From assembly GCA_041736625.1 (NCBI GenBank), contig JBGSTG010000117.1:12583-76582 (forward strand): a stretch of 64,000 nt of DNA. Reading direction: 5' to 3'. Under the pieces are notes generated by a model. The model was not told the DNA's origin. It was given only the letters and a program-made list of their open reading frames with translations, and did not search any database. This DNA comes from M3007 sp041736625. GTDB taxonomy: Bacteria; Bacteroidota; Bacteroidia; Chitinophagales; Saprospiraceae. The translations under genes were made by a program, and so were the position numbers. This document shows, one piece after another, positions 38,146 through 47,203 of the stretch; position 1 is the stretch's first letter, and each line of letters starts with the position of its first letter.

Positions 38146-39476
38146 AAACGATCTACTTCATCGGTATCGGCGGAATCGGCATGTCCGCACTCGCCCGCTA
38201 CTACCAGCAGCGGGGAGCTACCGTTTTCGGCTATGATCGCACGGAAACGCCGCTTACCCGCGCCCTCGTGGCCGAAGGCATGCAAATACATTACACCGAT
38301 GACGTTCGCCTCGTTCCCCCGCAAATAGACATGGTGGTGTACACACCGGCCGTTCCGGCATCCCACAGCGAGTTGCAATGGTTCCGTGCAAACGGCTATC
38401 CCGTGTATAAACGCGCCGAGGTGCTCGGGCTCATCAGCCGCGAAAAACGCGCGCTGGCCGTCGCCGGCACCCACGGCAAAACCACCACCTCGAGCCTGGT
38501 GGCCCACCTGCTGCGCGCCAGCGGCGTGGATGCCACTGCCTTCGTGGGTGGGCTGGCCCTCAACCTGGGCGGCAACTATGCTGCGGGCAACAGCGACTGG
38601 GTGGTGGTGGAAGCCGACGAGTTCGACCGCAGCTTCCTGCACCTGCACCCCGAAGTGGCCATCCTGAACAGCATCGACCCGGATCACCTCGATATCTACG
38701 GCACACCGGAGGCCCTGCGCAACGCCTATGCGCAGTTTGCCGAACAGGTGAGCCCGAACGGCCTGTTGCTCATGCACGCTGACATCGACCTGCCCAGGGT
38801 CGGCAACGTCCAGACTTTTGGCGTTGAAAAAGGCGACTACCGCGCGCAAAACCTGCACGTGGAAGACGGCCGGATGGTATTCGACCTGCAAACACCCGCG
38901 CACCGGTTCAATGGGTTGCGCATGGCCTTTCCCGGTATTTACAACGTTTCAAACGCCACTGCCGCCATCGCCGCCGCCCTGTACGCCGGCGCACCGGCAG
39001 ATCAGATAGCCCCGTCGCTCGCCACTTACAAAGGCGTGCACCGGCGCTTCGAATTCATCCTGCGCACCGAACAAGTGGTATTTATCGACGACTATGCGCA
39101 CCACCCCGCCGAACTCGAGTCGGTCATTCAAGCCATCCGGGCGCTCTACCCGGACCGGCGGCTCACCGGCGTTTTCCAGCCCCACCTGTTCTCCCGAACA
39201 CGCGATTTTGCCGACGGTTTCGCTGCTGCGCTGGACAAGCTGGACAGTGCGCTGTTGCTCGACATCTACCCCGCCCGGGAAGAACCGATTCCAGGTGTGG
39301 ACAGCCGCATGATCCTCGATCGCATGGCCCTGCCGGACCGCAGCCTCATGACCAAAGCCGAACTGCCGGGCGAGATCGCACAACGGCAGCCGGAGCTGCT
39401 GGTTACCCTCGGCGCCGGCGACATCGACGCCCTCGTGCAACCCCTTTCCAAAATCCTTCAAAACAAGATGCCGTGA
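38142..39476 (+). CDS. murC: UDP-N-acetylmuramate--L-alanine ligase
   Basis: 444-residue Mur ligase adding the first stem amino acid. Start MKTIYFIGIGGIGMSALARY; ATP-binding AVAGTHGKTTTSS; the EADEFDRSF segment and IDDYAHHPAELESVI are typical. The UDP-binding GxGGxGMS loop distinguishes MurC from MurD/E. Coupled to murG on one side and ftsQ (sharing the TGATG junction) on the other. Confidence 0.96.
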   Translation: MKTIYFIGIGGIGMSALARYYQQRGATVFGYDRTETPLTRALVAEGMQIHYTDDVRLVPPQIDMVVYTPAVPASHSELQWFRANGYPVYKRAEVLGLISREKRALAVAGTHGKTTTSSLVAHLLRASGVDATAFVGGLALNLGGNYAAGNSDWVVVEADEFDRSFLHLHPEVAILNSIDPDHLDIYGTPEALRNAYAQFAEQVSPNGLLLMHADIDLPRVGNVQTFGVEKGDYRAQNLHVEDGRMVFDLQTPAHRFNGLRMAFPGIYNVSNATAAIAAALYAGAPADQIAPSLATYKGVHRRFEFILRTEQVVFIDDYAHHPAELESVIQAIRALYPDRRLTGVFQPHLFSRTRDFADGFAAALDKLDSALLLDIYPAREEPIPGVDSRMILDRMALPDRSLMTKAELPGEIAQRQPELLVTLGAGDIDALVQPLSKILQNKMP

Positions 39477-40267
39477 TGAGAATACCGTCAATTTTACCGG
39501 ACAAAATCCGCTACGACCGCCTCAGCTTTGTGGTGTTTGTACTCATCGTTGTGCTGCTGCTTGCCTCAGCCGTCACCCGCAGGCTCGAAAGTTTCGCACA
39601 GGCGGTGATGATCGACATCAAGCCTTTGAACGGCGGCGCGCGCATGATCAGCGACTCCGACGTCCGGCAGCTGCTCCTCGAAGCATTTGGCAACACGCTC
39701 AACGGCACCGAACTGCGCAACATGGAAGTAGAGCGCATGGAGCGGGTGCTTGAAAGCGACCCTTTCATTGCCGACGCCGATGTGTACATCGACCAGCGCA
39801 ACATTCTCCGCATCCGGGTGGTGCAACGCGAACCCATGCTGCGTGTGCTCGACAACCAGGGCGGCAACTATTATCTCGACGCAGCAGGGAACAAAATGCC
39901 CGTGTCAAAGCATTTCACTGCCCGGGTGATGGTGGCCACCGGAAACATCGCGCCTTTTTCAACCGATTTTCTGGAAAAAAAACGCAACAGCCTGAAAGAT
40001 GTGTACACCCTTGCCCGAAATCTCAACGAAGACGAATTGTGGAGCCGGTTTATCCAGCAAATTCACGTCAACAACGCCGGCGATTTGGTCATGACGCCCC
40101 TGGTAGGCGATCAGCACATCATCGTCGGCAGTATACGCAACCTGAAAGACAAACTGGACCGGCTGAAAACATTTTACCGCGAAGGAATGCCCTACACCGG
40201 ATGGCAAACCTACGAAAGCCTGAACCTGAAGTACGCAGGCCAGGTGGTATGCCGAAAAAAACATTGA
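39476..40267 (+). CDS. ftsQ: FtsQ-like cell division protein
   Basis: 263 residues: short cytoplasmic tail, one membrane helix (~17-36, FVVFVLIVVLLLASAVTRRL) and a periplasmic part with a divergent POTRA/FtsQ fold (RNMEVERMERVLESDPFIAD, VYIDQRNILRIRVVQREPML). Similarity to proteobacterial FtsQ is low, but the position between murC and ftsA and the topology fit. A GTG three bases upstream is an alternative start. Confidence 0.85.
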   Translation: MRIPSILPDKIRYDRLSFVVFVLIVVLLLASAVTRRLESFAQAVMIDIKPLNGGARMISDSDVRQLLLEAFGNTLNGTELRNMEVERMERVLESDPFIADADVYIDQRNILRIRVVQREPMLRVLDNQGGNYYLDAAGNKMPVSKHFTARVMVATGNIAPFSTDFLEKKRNSLKDVYTLARNLNEDELWSRFIQQIHVNNAGDLVMTPLVGDQHIIVGSIRNLKDKLDRLKTFYREGMPYTGWQTYESLNLKYAGQVVCRKKH

Positions 40268-40303
40268 ATTGAATTCCTCATTTCCCACATAATTTTTTTG
40301 CAC

Positions 40304-41641
40304 ATGATAACCGAATTTATTTCTCAACCGCAGGATGTAGTCGTAGCGCTCGACATCGGGACGACCAAGGTGTGCTGCATGGCAGGGCGCCGGAACACGC
40401 ACGGAAAACTCGAAGTACTGGGCGTCGGCAAAGTCGACAGCGTCGGCGTGCTGCGCGGCGTCGTCAGCAACATTGAAAAAACCGTCGCCGCGATTCGCGA
40501 GGCGGTGGAACTGGCCCAGCGCCAGGCCAAAATGAAATTTCGCGTGGTGTACGTCGGCATTGCCGGCCAACACATCAAAAGCCTCCAGCACCGGGGTATC
40601 CTGACCCGCGACAGCGACCACACGGAAATCGAAAACCGCGACATCGATCGGCTGGTAAACGACATGTTCAAACTCGTGTTGCCTCCGGGCGACAAGATCA
40701 TCCACGTGTTCCCTCAGGAATTCACGGTGGACAACGAGCAGGGCATCAGCGACCCTGTGGGCATGTGCGGCGTGCGGCTTGAAGCCAATTTCCACATCAT
40801 TACCGGCCAGATCACGGCCATCAACAACATTTACCGCTGCGTGGAAAAAGCCGGCCTTAAAGTGGCCGAGCTGAATCTCGAGCCCCTGGCCAGCGCAGAC
40901 GCCGTGTTGTCTGAAGAGGAAAAACAGGCCGGCGTTGCGCTGGTAGACATCGGCGGCGGCACCACCGACATCACCGTCTTTCAGGACGGCATCATCCGCC
41001 ACACCGCGGTGATCCCTTTTGGTGGCAACGTGATCACCGCCGATATACGCGAAGGCTGCACGGTGATGCAGCCCCAGGCCGAAAAACTCAAGGTCAAATT
41101 CGGCTCCGCCATGGCATCCGAGGTGTACGACAACCGCATCATCACCATTCCAGGGCTGAAAGGGCGCGACCACAAGGAGATTAGCGAGAAGAATCTGGCC
41201 CGCATCATTCAGGCCCGCATGGAAGAGGTATTCGATTACGTGCTCTGGGAGATCCGCCGCAGCGGCTACGAACGCCGGCTCATCGGTGGCATCGTGCTCA
41301 CCGGCGGCGGCTCATTGCTCAACCACATCGAAAAACTTGCCGAGTACCACACCGGCATGAATTGCCGCGTCGGCGGGCCCGTTGAACAACTGGCCCACGG
41401 CTACCAGGAAAAAGTGTCGAGTCCCATCTTCAGCACCGGCATCGGCCTGTTGCTCAAGGGGCTCGAAGATCTACGCGAACAACCTGCACAACACGAAAAC
41501 AACAATCACAACGACACGCCACCCCAGGCGCCCTCCAACGTCTCGGAAGAAAAATCGCCCTCCTGGCTGGAAAACGTGTTCCGGAAAACCAAAGAGTGGT
41601 TTGAAGCCGAACCCGACCTTGATTTTGAAAAAACGCATTAA
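40304..41641 (+). CDS. ftsA: Cell division protein FtsA
   Basis: 445-residue actin-like protein tethering FtsZ to the membrane. Phosphate loops are VVALDIGTTKVCCM and VALVDIGGGTTDITVF; GIVLTGGGSLLNHIE is the adenosine motif. The C-terminus carries a spacer (~390-425) and an amphipathic end, SWLENVFRKTKEWFEAE, the membrane-targeting helix. Start ATG at 40304; a TTG two codons earlier is possible. Confidence 0.96.
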   Translation: MITEFISQPQDVVVALDIGTTKVCCMAGRRNTHGKLEVLGVGKVDSVGVLRGVVSNIEKTVAAIREAVELAQRQAKMKFRVVYVGIAGQHIKSLQHRGILTRDSDHTEIENRDIDRLVNDMFKLVLPPGDKIIHVFPQEFTVDNEQGISDPVGMCGVRLEANFHIITGQITAINNIYRCVEKAGLKVAELNLEPLASADAVLSEEEKQAGVALVDIGGGTTDITVFQDGIIRHTAVIPFGGNVITADIREGCTVMQPQAEKLKVKFGSAMASEVYDNRIITIPGLKGRDHKEISEKNLARIIQARMEEVFDYVLWEIRRSGYERRLIGGIVLTGGGSLLNHIEKLAEYHTGMNCRVGGPVEQLAHGYQEKVSSPIFSTGIGLLLKGLEDLREQPAQHENNNHNDTPPQAPSNVSEEKSPSWLENVFRKTKEWFEAEPDLDFEKTH

Positions 41642-41719
41642 CCATCACCGTGCCAGGGCTGTTGCCCAGGGAGCGTCGCTACCCCGGATAAACAGCCGTA
41701 GCAACTAAATTACACCACC

Positions 41720-43228
41720 ATGTTATTCGATTTGCCTAAGGACGAACCGTCCATCATCAAAATCATCGGTGTAGGCGGCGGTGGAAGCAATGCCGTAACC
41801 TACATGTACAACCAGGGCATCGTGGGCGTAGACTACGCCATCTGCAACACCGACGCCCAAGCCATGGACCTCAGTCCGGTACCCATCAAAATCGCGCTCG
41901 GAAGCCACCTGACCGAGGGCCGCGGCGCCGGCAGCAAGCCCTCCGTGGGCAAGCAGGCCTGTATTGACAGCCTCGACGAAATCAAAAACTTCCTGGACGA
42001 CGGCACCAAAATGGCCTTCATCACCGCCGGCATGGGCGGCGGTACCGGCACCGGCGCAGCACCCATCCTCGCCAAGGCCGCCCAGGAAATGGGCATCCTG
42101 ACGGTGGGCATCGTCACCCTGCCCTTCACCTTCGAAGGCCGCACCCGCGTGAACAACGGCATGGAAGGCCTGGAAGAACTCCGCAGGAACGTAGACTGCC
42201 TGGTGGTGATCAGCAACGACAAACTGCGCGACATCTTTGGCAACTTGTCCATCTCCCAGGCTTTCGCACAGGCCGACAACATCCTGTGCACAGCCGCCAA
42301 AGGCATCGCCGAGATCATCACCGTGGCCGGCTATGTGAACGTCGACTTTGAAGACGTGAACACCGTCATGCGCGGCTCCGGCGTTGCCATCATGGGCACC
42401 GCTACGGCGGAGGGCGACAACCGGGCCCTGCGCGCCACCGACGAGGCCCTCAACTCCCCGTTGCTCGAAGACAACAACATCCGCGGCGCCCAAAACATCC
42501 TGGTGAACATCACCTCCGGCATGAAAGAGGCAACTATGGACGAAATCTTCCAGATTACCGAGTTTGTTCAAAAAGAAGCCGGCGAAGGCGCCAACCTCAT
42601 CTGGGGCAATTGCTTCGACGAACGCCTCGGCGAAAAGATTGCCGTGACGGTCATCGCCACCGGATTCGATTCGCCCGAACGCCGCCGTACGATCCCCACG
42701 CCCAATCGCCAGGCGCGCCCCAACACGCCCCCGCCGGCGCCCGAACGCCAAACGCTCCACCTCGACAACGACAAGCCGACCAACACTCCGCCAACGCCCA
42801 GCCTGTTCAGCGTGACGGCCGACGATGAGCCTTTTGTGCAGGAAGAAAAACCGGCGCCATCCATCGAATTCGATTTTGGCGACAACCGGGAAACGGCGGA
42901 CAAGTTTCGTGGGCAATCGTCCATCTACGACGACCCGTTCGTGCGGCCGGTGGATGACATCAGCCCCGAGGAACGACGCCGCCGGCTGGAAGAGGCTCAA
43001 CGCCGCCGCGAAGAAGTCCGCAACCGCCCCATCAACGTAGTCCGCCTGAACAGTCCACAAACCATTATCGACCTCGAGAACCAGCCGGCGTACTTGCGCA
43101 AGAACATTGCGCTGGACGATGTACCCGACGCCGACGCGCCCGGCATGTCGCCGTGGACCATCTCCATCGAGGATGAAGCGGAGATCAACATGGGCGGCAA
43201 CCGATTCCTGCACGATAATGTAGATTAA
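41720..43228 (+). CDS. ftsZ: Cell division protein FtsZ
   Basis: 502-residue tubulin-like GTPase forming the Z ring. The G-box is GMGGGTGTGAAPILA, with KIIGVGGGGSNAV at the N-terminus and a T7-loop region near residue 200. The polymerising domain ends near residue 325. A long Pro/charged linker follows, with the conserved FtsA-binding-like peptide NQPAYLRKN about 45 residues before the end and a final FLHDNVD, as in other Bacteroidota. Last gene of the dcw cluster, with a terminator 67 bases on. Confidence 0.97.
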   Translation: MLFDLPKDEPSIIKIIGVGGGGSNAVTYMYNQGIVGVDYAICNTDAQAMDLSPVPIKIALGSHLTEGRGAGSKPSVGKQACIDSLDEIKNFLDDGTKMAFITAGMGGGTGTGAAPILAKAAQEMGILTVGIVTLPFTFEGRTRVNNGMEGLEELRRNVDCLVVISNDKLRDIFGNLSISQAFAQADNILCTAAKGIAEIITVAGYVNVDFEDVNTVMRGSGVAIMGTATAEGDNRALRATDEALNSPLLEDNNIRGAQNILVNITSGMKEATMDEIFQITEFVQKEAGEGANLIWGNCFDERLGEKIAVTVIATGFDSPERRRTIPTPNRQARPNTPPPAPERQTLHLDNDKPTNTPPTPSLFSVTADDEPFVQEEKPAPSIEFDFGDNRETADKFRGQSSIYDDPFVRPVDDISPEERRRRLEEAQRRREEVRNRPINVVRLNSPQTIIDLENQPAYLRKNIALDDVPDADAPGMSPWTISIEDEAEINMGGNRFLHDNVD

Positions 43229-43294
43229 CCGCAGCGCGTGCTGCCGGCCCTTCGTTGAGGGTTGGCACGAATAAGCATCATGTGCAAACATTTT

Positions 43295-43331
43295 CAGCCC
43301 GGTGTGTGGGAACACCGGGCTGATTTTTTTT
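43295..43331 (+). terminator. Rho-independent terminator closing the dcw cluster
   Basis: An 11-bp perfect stem (43295-43305 with 43312-43322), six-base loop, then A and eight Ts. The T-run is on the ftsZ side only; the convergent gene's stop lies 22 bases further. Confidence 0.93.
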
Positions 43332-43352
43332 CAGTGCCGTATTATTGAGTTT

Positions 43353-44858
43353 TCAATTCACCACAGACAGCCGCATCACCATTCTGCCCAGTTCATTCTG
43401 CAGCGTAACGGTGTACAACCCGCTTTCGAGCTGGTCGGTCGGGATGTCGATGCGATTTTCCCCGTTGAAAATCCGCAACTGCTGTTGGTAACAGGTTCTG
43501 CCGGCGGCATCGTGCAAAACCAGGAAGGCTTCCAGGTTTTCATCGCTGTTGACCACGAGTTGGGTGTTGGCGCCGCTGGAGGCCGGGTTGGGCATCAGTT
43601 GGGCGAAAGCGTGGCGTTCCAGCTCGTTTGTTGCCGACAGGTTTTTGGTCAGGAAAATACCGACCTGAGGCGCCGTGGCCGATCCGCAAAACGACCAGTT
43701 GTTGTAGGGCTCCACGCTCCAGTACAGTATTTTGTTTGCCGGAACGGTGACATTAACCGGGATAGTTGTTCCCGAGACGTTGGCGTTCATCAGCACAATG
43801 CCAAATGTTGGGGTCAGGGCCACTTTCACATTGTAATATTGTGCGTTGGGTACCGGCATCCAGGAGAGCACGATGTTGTTGTATTGCACCTCGGCCGTAT
43901 CCACAGGGGAAAGCAACTGCACCAGCGTATCCGTCGGAATGCGGAGGCCGGGTGTGCTGGTTTGCAGGTAGGACACGTGCTCGTCGGTGAGGTTGTTGCG
44001 CATGGCGGCAATTTGCTCCGGGCTGAAATAGTCGGAGCACTGGTCATTGGAGTAACCCATGATCAGGCTGCCGTCCGAACGAAACTGCACATTGTTGGGG
44101 TCGCGCTGGATGGTGCTGCTCTCCTGGTTGGGGTCGCACTGCCACCGGTCACTCAGGTAGTCCGGACGGGTATCACAAAAGCGGTCGGCCGAGTTTTTAC
44201 AGTTGGTGCCGTCGGTTTTTTCCACAGAGCGTCCGCCAATAGAGGTGGGCGCCGGCTTGGTAAAATCCCACTCCTCCCCTTCCCATCCCACGAATGGGTG
44301 TGGCAGCGAAAAATGGTGACCCGCCTCGTGCGCCCAGGTTTTGTTGCTGGGGCCCGAGCAGCCTTTGCCGAGCACGATGGCGTCTTTCCAGGCGTAGCCG
44401 CAGTTTCCGGCCGGATCTTTCACGATAAAACAGTTCAGCCGACCGGGAATCCGGTTGGCGTCGATCATCTCACCCCCCGTGGTGAAATTGTGCACATTCC
44501 AGGCGGTTTTGTTGTGGTACCGGAATTCGTCGCCCGGCATCAGGTAAAACTCGATAAAGGCCTGTTCCAACATCCGGTTCATCGAACAAATGGCTTCCAT
44601 AGCCTGGTTGATCGGGAAGTAGCCGGAGCCGTCGTCGTTGCCTACCAGGTGAAGGGTGAGGGGGACGTACAGCCACGCCGTATCGGCCCCGCGGTCGTAG
44701 GCAAGTTGGTCTTTGTTTTCATGATACCACTCCAACCACGGCGACATCCCCGTGTAGCCGCAAAAATTCGGCGCAGGGGCATCCTGAGCGGAAAGGCTTG
44801 CGGTAAAAAGCAGCCCTAAAATACCGGAAATCAGCCGCAGCGTAGTGCGAGAAAACAT
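43353..44858 (-). CDS. T9SS-secreted M43-type (pappalysin-like) metallopeptidase A
   Basis: 501 residues: signal peptide (MFSRTTLRLISGILGLLFTA), a metallopeptidase domain (~50-310) with the extended zinc motif HEAGHHFSLPH at 177-187 and a likely Met-turn GYSNDQCSDYF near 265-275, a fibronectin-like segment (~320-410) and a Por sorting domain (~420-501: LMPNPASSGANTQLVV, ESGLYTVTLQNE). Conserved cysteines (CDTRPDYLS, CKNSADRFC) fit the family. It is a paralogue of the next upstream gene. Substrates are unknown; secretion to the surface or medium is inferred from the sorting domain. Confidence 0.87.
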   Translation of the reverse strand: MFSRTTLRLISGILGLLFTASLSAQDAPAPNFCGYTGMSPWLEWYHENKDQLAYDRGADTAWLYVPLTLHLVGNDDGSGYFPINQAMEAICSMNRMLEQAFIEFYLMPGDEFRYHNKTAWNVHNFTTGGEMIDANRIPGRLNCFIVKDPAGNCGYAWKDAIVLGKGCSGPSNKTWAHEAGHHFSLPHPFVGWEGEEWDFTKPAPTSIGGRSVEKTDGTNCKNSADRFCDTRPDYLSDRWQCDPNQESSTIQRDPNNVQFRSDGSLIMGYSNDQCSDYFSPEQIAAMRNNLTDEHVSYLQTSTPGLRIPTDTLVQLLSPVDTAEVQYNNIVLSWMPVPNAQYYNVKVALTPTFGIVLMNANVSGTTIPVNVTVPANKILYWSVEPYNNWSFCGSATAPQVGIFLTKNLSATNELERHAFAQLMPNPASSGANTQLVVNSDENLEAFLVLHDAAGRTCYQQQLRIFNGENRIDIPTDQLESGLYTVTLQNELGRMVMRLSVVN

Positions 44859-44920
44859 ATGAAAAGCAATTAAAAGTTGGTCTGTAAGTTGCTTTGATTA
44901 AAACGAAAGGCTTTAGCCAT

Positions 44921-44928
44921 CAAAGGTA
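44921..44928 (-). promoter_or_regulatory. Bacteroidota -7 box upstream of metallopeptidase A
   Basis: The reverse strand reads TACCTTTG, 63 bases before the start at 44858, so this gene can be transcribed apart from its paralogue. Confidence 0.45.
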
Positions 44929-44979
44929 CGGGACAAATTTTAAAACGGGCTGTCACTACGCGACAATTCGTTCGAAAAT

Positions 44980-46527
44980 CTACTGTCCGCCCTGGCGCAC
45001 AAAAGTGAGCGTCCGGGCGTACCGGGGTGTTTGAACCACCAGCCGGTAGGCGCCGGCAACTTGATACTGCGCAGGAATTTGCAAGGGCATCGCCTGACCG
45101 GCGCCGGTCCAGGCCAGGCGCTGCTGCCACACCTGGCGCCCCAGCGCGTCGAATACAGATGCCAGCACCGGCATGCCGCTTTCCGCATCCGGGCTTTCCA
45201 GCCAGAGATCGTCTCCCGGGGCAGACAGCGTCGGGTAGAGTTTCCAGGCGCCTGCACCCGGTTCGTTTACGGCGATTACCTGCGCCGGTTTAAACGTGCC
45301 GGAGGCCGTGAAATTGGCGCAGGCGTCGACGGCATTGAAAGGTCTGACGTGCCAGTAATACGTCTGATTCGGGAACAATTGATTGTACACGATGGCGGTG
45401 TCGGCGGTCCACAAGTCTATGTCCTTGACCAGGAAGCTGGCGAAGCGCGACAACTGGACCACGTACCCGGTGGCGCCCGGCACACTGGTCCAGCGCAGTA
45501 CGCCGCCCTGGGAGGGCGCTTGTTGTCCACTTATCGGGGACAGCAATTCCGGCAAAGCGGTCAGCCGGTCTGCCGGAGCGGAAGGGGCCAGCACATAGGG
45601 CTTGATGTTTTGCAGGTGATTGCGCATGATAGCGATGTGCTGATCGGTGAACCGGTTTGAGCAGTTATCCGGATAGTAAGACATAAACAGCGTGGCATCC
45701 GGAAAGAACTCATTGCCCAGCGGATCTTTTTGCTTCATGGTGCTGTTGCCCTGGCCGTCGCAGTTGCGCAGGGCGGCAGGGCCCAGATAATCCGGGCGGG
45801 TATCGCAGATCATATCCCCGGCAACCGCGCAGTTGCTGCCGTCGGCGAACTCTACGGCCCGGACGTCCAGCGGAGCCGGCACAGTGTCGGGCGTAGCATG
45901 AAAATGCGTATAGTCGTAGTAAACGGAATCCGGGGTCGGCTGGTTAATGTCATAAACGGTATCTTCCCAGCCGATGAACGGGTGTGGCAGCCCGTACTGG
46001 TGCCCCAGTTCGTGCGCCCAGGTGTGGTCGGACTCGCCGGAGGCACCGTGCGCCAAGGCTATGCTGGCATAGGGAAGGTTGTAACCGCCGTTGCCGGCCG
46101 GGTCGGAGACGAAGTAGCAGTTGGTGGCGTCGGGCACGTCGTTGGCGAACATCATATCGCGACCTGCCGGAACGGTATCGTGTCGCCACCAGGCGGTGGA
46201 GTCGATCAGGTTCCAGTCGTATTTGAAATAAAACCGGATGTTGGTGGGTTCAAAGTCTGTGTTGAGGCGGCAAAAGGCGTCCAGCAGCCGCTCGGCAGTG
46301 AAGCGGCCACTGCCGTCGTCTTGCGCCACCAAATGGATCTGTACCCCTACCCAGAGGGTGTCTGTGAGGTTGGGTTTGGCGGCGCCGTATTGTTGGAGGT
46401 ACTGCACGGTATGGGGGTCCATGAGTGAAACGGTTCCGCAGGGCGCCAGTTGTTCTTTGGTGGGCTCCTGGGCCGCCAGCAGGGAGGTTATCAGAGAGAA
46501 GGCAACAGCCAGTAGTTTTTTTGTCAT
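44980..46527 (-). CDS. T9SS-secreted M43-type metallopeptidase B
   Basis: 515 residues with the same layout as metallopeptidase A: signal peptide (MTKKLLAVAFSLITSLLAAQ), zinc motif HELGHQYGLPH at 172-182, CDTRPDYLG cysteine segment, Met-turn-like FMSYYPDNCSNRFT, fibronectin-like region (~335-420) and a C-terminal sorting domain (~430-515, LYPTLSAPGDDLWLES ... AYRLVVQTPRYARTLTF). The sorting domain is less typical than in A (PTLS in place of PNP). The two probably arose by tandem duplication. Confidence 0.85.
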   Translation of the reverse strand: MTKKLLAVAFSLITSLLAAQEPTKEQLAPCGTVSLMDPHTVQYLQQYGAAKPNLTDTLWVGVQIHLVAQDDGSGRFTAERLLDAFCRLNTDFEPTNIRFYFKYDWNLIDSTAWWRHDTVPAGRDMMFANDVPDATNCYFVSDPAGNGGYNLPYASIALAHGASGESDHTWAHELGHQYGLPHPFIGWEDTVYDINQPTPDSVYYDYTHFHATPDTVPAPLDVRAVEFADGSNCAVAGDMICDTRPDYLGPAALRNCDGQGNSTMKQKDPLGNEFFPDATLFMSYYPDNCSNRFTDQHIAIMRNHLQNIKPYVLAPSAPADRLTALPELLSPISGQQAPSQGGVLRWTSVPGATGYVVQLSRFASFLVKDIDLWTADTAIVYNQLFPNQTYYWHVRPFNAVDACANFTASGTFKPAQVIAVNEPGAGAWKLYPTLSAPGDDLWLESPDAESGMPVLASVFDALGRQVWQQRLAWTGAGQAMPLQIPAQYQVAGAYRLVVQTPRYARTLTFVRQGGQ

Positions 46528-46569
46528 GTTGGAAATAGTTGAATCCAGATGATGGAACCAGGTTGTGTT

Positions 46570-47109
46570 TCAGGATGGGTTGACGGCCCGCAACGCCTGT
46601 TTGCGGTGCCGTTCAAAATGGGTCTGATAAAAGGCGATCAGGTCGAGCCACCCCATCCGGCCGGCGCGGGGGTGTTTGAAAACGGCCTTATCCAGGAGCC
46701 CTTCCGGGAGCTGCTCGAGAAATTGGCGCCATGCGCTGCGGATGTGCCGCCAGCGCGCAGCCGTGTCCGCCAGGGTACTTCGTTCCGGAAGGGCCTCGCC
46801 CGACACCACCGGAGGGGCTTTGAAAGCGAACGGAAGACGAAGGTAGATTTGAAGCATGGCACTTCGAATCCGGTGGTTGAGTCCGATGTTTTCCGGATTG
46901 GGCTCATGATGCAGTTTTTTCTGCGTATATTTGAGCCCCAATTCCTCGGTAACAATCAGATGGTGAAGCGTTTGCAACGCCGACCAGCCGCCGGCTGCGG
47001 GTATGGCGTTCAGATCGCCTTCCGAAACCGGTTCCAACGTGTTCAAAAGCGCGTCTACCTGTTCCTCATAGCGCCGCCACTTGTCCAAAATTTGATCCCG
47101 TTTGTTCAT
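46570..47109 (-). CDS. DinB-like superfamily protein
   Basis: 179-residue all-helical protein. Candidate metal ligands match the DinB/YfiT four-helix bundle: His in WSALQTLHHLIVTEE and the paired histidines of YQTHFERHRKQA near the C-terminus. Relatives include thiol-dependent transferases and many uncharacterised proteins. It may be read from its own promoter; its neighbours suggest no pathway. Confidence 0.75.
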   Translation of the reverse strand: MNKRDQILDKWRRYEEQVDALLNTLEPVSEGDLNAIPAAGGWSALQTLHHLIVTEELGLKYTQKKLHHEPNPENIGLNHRIRSAMLQIYLRLPFAFKAPPVVSGEALPERSTLADTAARWRHIRSAWRQFLEQLPEGLLDKAVFKHPRAGRMGWLDLIAFYQTHFERHRKQALRAVNPS

Positions 47110-47203
47110 CCTTCGTTGTTTGTGCTGGTACAGAGAGCAGACTATGGCGACAAATGTCTGTTTTTAGCCGGGAAGAAAAAAGAATTTATTGATTTTTGCC
47201 GCT

